This document shows, piece after piece, positions 62,005-64,000 of a DNA stretch of 64,000 bases (position 1 is its first letter; each line of letters starts with the position of its first letter). The notes under the pieces are model-generated. The model was not told the origin of the DNA. It made no database searches and worked only from the letters and a program-made list of their open reading frames with translations. Both the position numbers and the translations under genes were made by a program. The DNA lies in contig CP069300.1 in NCBI GenBank assembly GCA_016839165.1, positions 5,084,001 through 5,148,000 of the forward strand. The letters run 5' to 3'. This DNA comes from Bradyrhizobium sp. PSBB068. GTDB taxonomy: Bacteria > Pseudomonadota > Alphaproteobacteria > Rhizobiales > Xanthobacteraceae.

Positions 62005-62172
62005 GCTGAAACGGTCGAGAACGCGGTCGTTGGAGAGGCCCATGGCGCAGGGTCGCCGATTTCCACGGACTGTGCAACGAAGAAGCGGGCCCAAATGTGG
62101 AGGCCCCGCAAGCAATCGCCCGGGAAACGCAGGGCAAACCATGCGGAAAGGCCGCGGCGCTCGTGGCTTGCG

Positions 62173-63009
62173 TCAGATTTGCGGGCCGGACAGAGTGACC
62201 TCGCGCTCCGCGCGGAAGACGTTGCTGTAAAGATTCGCGATCCACTGACGACCGCTTGCCGTCATGTTCAGGCAATTGATGGCGCCCTGGATGTGCGGCG
62301 CAACCATATTCCAGTAGAATTGCGGATAGCGGTCGACGATGTCGGCCGGCGATTCATAGCCGAGCTGGCGGTTGATACCGACTTCCTCGAACTCGTGATA
62401 GAGCGCGTTGGCCTTCCTGATGTAGTTGGGATCGCCGAGTTGCCCGATGAAATCGGCTGCCCGGACGATCGCCGCCTCGTCGTCATAGTGCTGGCCTTCG
62501 GGCGATGGAAACCGTGTGCCCTCGATGTTGCGCGCGACGCGCTCGCGATCGAGCGGCAGCACGGCCTCGAGCCTGTCGAGCACATAGAGCTTCGAGCGGT
62601 CGACGTGATACGGCATCAGGCCGGCATCCGACGAGCCTCGCGGCAGCACGACCTTGTTGCCCGCGGCATCGATGACGTAGCCATCCGGTCCATCGCCCTT
62701 CAGCAGGCCGCGCACATAGCCGATGTCGTGCGTCAGGCAGGCGATGATCGTGTGGGTGTAATCCTCCGCGGTGACGTGGGTGTGCAGCGCGCGGCCGCGG
62801 ATGATGTCGTGCCCGGCCAGCGTGACCAGCATCGTGTGCTCGACATTGTGGTAGAGCGCATCGCTGTTGCCGATGCATTCCAGCGCGATGCGCGCGGCGG
62901 CCGGCAGGAGTTCGCCAAAGCGCGCCTGCGAGGCCCCGAAGGTGCGGCTGACATGGGTGGCGAGAAACTTCTCCAAAGCACCCGCTGCCAACTCAGGTAA
63001 CGTCATCAT
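62173..63009 (-). CDS. HD-domain metal-dependent phosphohydrolase-like protein
   Basis: A 278-residue protein with the HD signature: an early His in YHNVEHTMLVTLAGHDI and the HD doublet in CLTHDIGYVRGLL, and a later Asp in IVRAADFIGQLGDPNY. Such domains hydrolyse phosphate esters of nucleotides, including cyclic ones, with a bound metal; the substrate here is unknown. Two ATGs (63009, 63006) are possible starts. No operon partner is seen. Confidence 0.82.
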   Translation of the reverse strand: MMTLPELAAGALEKFLATHVSRTFGASQARFGELLPAAARIALECIGNSDALYHNVEHTMLVTLAGHDIIRGRALHTHVTAEDYTHTIIACLTHDIGYVRGLLKGDGPDGYVIDAAGNKVVLPRGSSDAGLMPYHVDRSKLYVLDRLEAVLPLDRERVARNIEGTRFPSPEGQHYDDEAAIVRAADFIGQLGDPNYIRKANALYHEFEEVGINRQLGYESPADIVDRYPQFYWNMVAPHIQGAINCLNMTASGRQWIANLYSNVFRAEREVTLSGPQI

Positions 63010-63237
63010 CGATGCAGCCCCCGACCGCGCAACGTTCCTCACTCGTCCCGATCTCACGTCGTAGTTGGGTGGCAACTATAGCGTATCTGCGGGCGTGCGG
63101 CTATGCGCTGGCGGGCGCGCGATTCATTCAGCCGTACTTTTCCGGTCTTGCCGGCTGCGGCACCAAAGTCGCTGATAATGGCATGAACCGTGCATGATTC
63201 GGTTCAGACCGGGTTAATCCTACGGATAAACACCATC

Positions 63238-63453
63238 ATGCTCGTTACGCTCGTCGCCATCCTCTGCAATGCTCAGCTCTGCATGGAAAAGGTCGTCACC
63301 AACAGCGACCAATCCGGCATCACCATGGGCGCATGCGCCGTGAATGCCCAAATCGGCATCGCCGATTGGCTCGCCAAGGGGCCGTATCACGATTGGCGCT
63401 TGCAGAGCTACAAGTGCATCATGGGCAAATACGTCCCCAAGAACGAAGTGTGA
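63238..63453 (+). CDS. Small Cys-containing hypothetical protein, likely exported
   Basis: A 71-residue protein beginning with a short hydrophobic run (MLVTLVAILCNAQLC) that may be a signal. The rest has CMEK, MGACAVNAQIGIADWL and YKCIMGKYVP, with four or five Cys, in the style of small rhizobial exported proteins. A GTG at 63190 would add 16 residues. Function unknown. Confidence 0.6.
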   Translation: MLVTLVAILCNAQLCMEKVVTNSDQSGITMGACAVNAQIGIADWLAKGPYHDWRLQSYKCIMGKYVPKNEV

Positions 63454-63625
63454 TGTGTGCTCACAGCCCCCGAAGGGGCTGACCGGTTTCATCTGCCCGA
63501 CTGGAACAGCCTGCGAAACCGCGTGATGCAGGCGCGTGCACCACAAGTCAAAGTCCATTTTATGGGCTATCACTGTCGTCCGCGATGGTGAAAGACACGT
63601 GAGGTCGCCCAGGAATGGCCAGAGA

Positions 63626-64000
63626 ATGCCCGCAACGCCGCTGATTGCCTACGCGCATGTCGGCAAGAGTTTTGACGATGGACGCGTGGTGGCGGTCGAC
63701 GACGTCTCGCTTGACGTGGCCGAGGGTGAATTCCTGGCTGTTGTCGGCGGCTCGGGCTCCGGCAAGACGACGCTGCTCAGGCTGGCCAACCGCCTGATCG
63801 AAGCCGACCGCGGCAGGATCGCGGTCGAGGGTGAGGATGTCAGCCGCATCGACCCGATCCTGCTGCGGCGCCGCATCGGCTATGTCTTCCAGAGCGGCGG
63901 GCTGTTTCCGCACCTTTCCGTCGCCGGCAATATCGGCATCACGCCGAAGCTGCTCGGCTGGCCGCAGGCGGAGATCTCCGCACGGGTCGACGAGTTGCTC
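63626..64000 (+). CDS. Osmoprotectant-type ABC ATPase (OpuBA/ProV-like), 3' end outside window
   Basis: The first 125 residues of an ABC ATPase. Walker A is GGSGSGKTT, followed by LLRLANRLIEADRGRI and the Q-loop YVFQSGGLFPHLSVAGNIGI, which is characteristic of glycine-betaine/choline ATPases of the OpuBA type (LxNRLxE after Walker A). Start ATG 63626. Permease and binding-protein genes should follow beyond the window if it is a complete operon. Confidence 0.85.
   Translation, partial: MPATPLIAYAHVGKSFDDGRVVAVDDVSLDVAEGEFLAVVGGSGSGKTTLLRLANRLIEADRGRIAVEGEDVSRIDPILLRRRIGYVFQSGGLFPHLSVAGNIGITPKLLGWPQAEISARVDELL

Overview
The window is high-GC alphaproteobacterial DNA and looks chromosomal, most likely from Bradyrhizobium or a close relative. 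This is inferred from the protein families present (DUF2336, DUF3551, ExoD, LTXXQ, HoxA-type activator, fused FdsG-FdsB, many Liv/NMT1/TRAP transporters) and from the dispersed palindromic repeats between genes. No species can be named from sequence alone.

Region 1 (1-11985, all minus strand) is a [NiFe]-hydrogenase island of the group 1h (actinobacterial-type, high-affinity) kind. In transcription order it holds an NtrC-type activator and a zinc-ribbon protein, then a sigma-54 promoter of the -24/-12 type at 10011-10025. From that promoter run the small subunit, the large subunit, two tandem HiPIP-like proteins, the maturation protease, a conserved hypothetical, a TPR protein, two tiny membrane proteins, a NifU-Rieske fusion, an NHL-repeat protein and hypF, which leaves the window at base 1. 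Several junctions are ATGA/GTGA overlaps, so this is probably one long transcript.

Region 2 (12179-23362) holds a DUF2336 protein with a PAS-GGDEF-EAL protein, tRNA-Lys(CUU), an LTXXQ periplasmic protein, a complete TRAP transporter (dctP, dctQ, dctM), an orphan LivK-type binding protein, an ExoD-like protein and a ModA-like protein that lacks a signal peptide.

Region 3 (23380-34184) holds a dienelactone hydrolase, the NAD-dependent formate dehydrogenase genes fdsA and fdsB(G) with moeA, and divergently fdhD-mobA, which supply and sulfurate the molybdenum cofactor. A small double-glycine-leader peptide follows. Then comes leuA with a leader peptide rich in late Leu codons and an attenuator-like hairpin.

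Region 4 (34571-40228) is the mobile part. Two copies of a 1178-bp ISAs1-family element in opposite orientation, each with its own 10-bp target duplication, sit at the equivalent site in two copies of a ~218-bp MITE-like repeat. These flank a membrane protein with a spermidine-synthase-like domain.

Region 5 (40272-55753) holds ppk2, livFGHM without a binding protein, a NUDIX hydrolase, an NMT1-type binding protein, a cupin, a [4Fe-4S]/SCP2 fusion, an SDR and an NAD-epimerase divergent from an MmyB-type XRE regulator, a GNAT gene with no canonical start at its natural N-terminus, an SsuBC-type permease/ATPase pair, a ketopantoate reductase-like gene and a DUF1330 protein.

Region 6 (55785-64000) is dominated by a 1255-residue probably secreted calpain-like cysteine protease (C166/H333/N351) carrying six regular 107-residue repeats plus one diverged unit. 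It is followed by a monooxygenase remnant, two DUF3551 proteins, a secreted hypothetical, an HD-domain hydrolase, a small Cys-containing peptide and the start of an osmoprotectant-type ABC ATPase gene.
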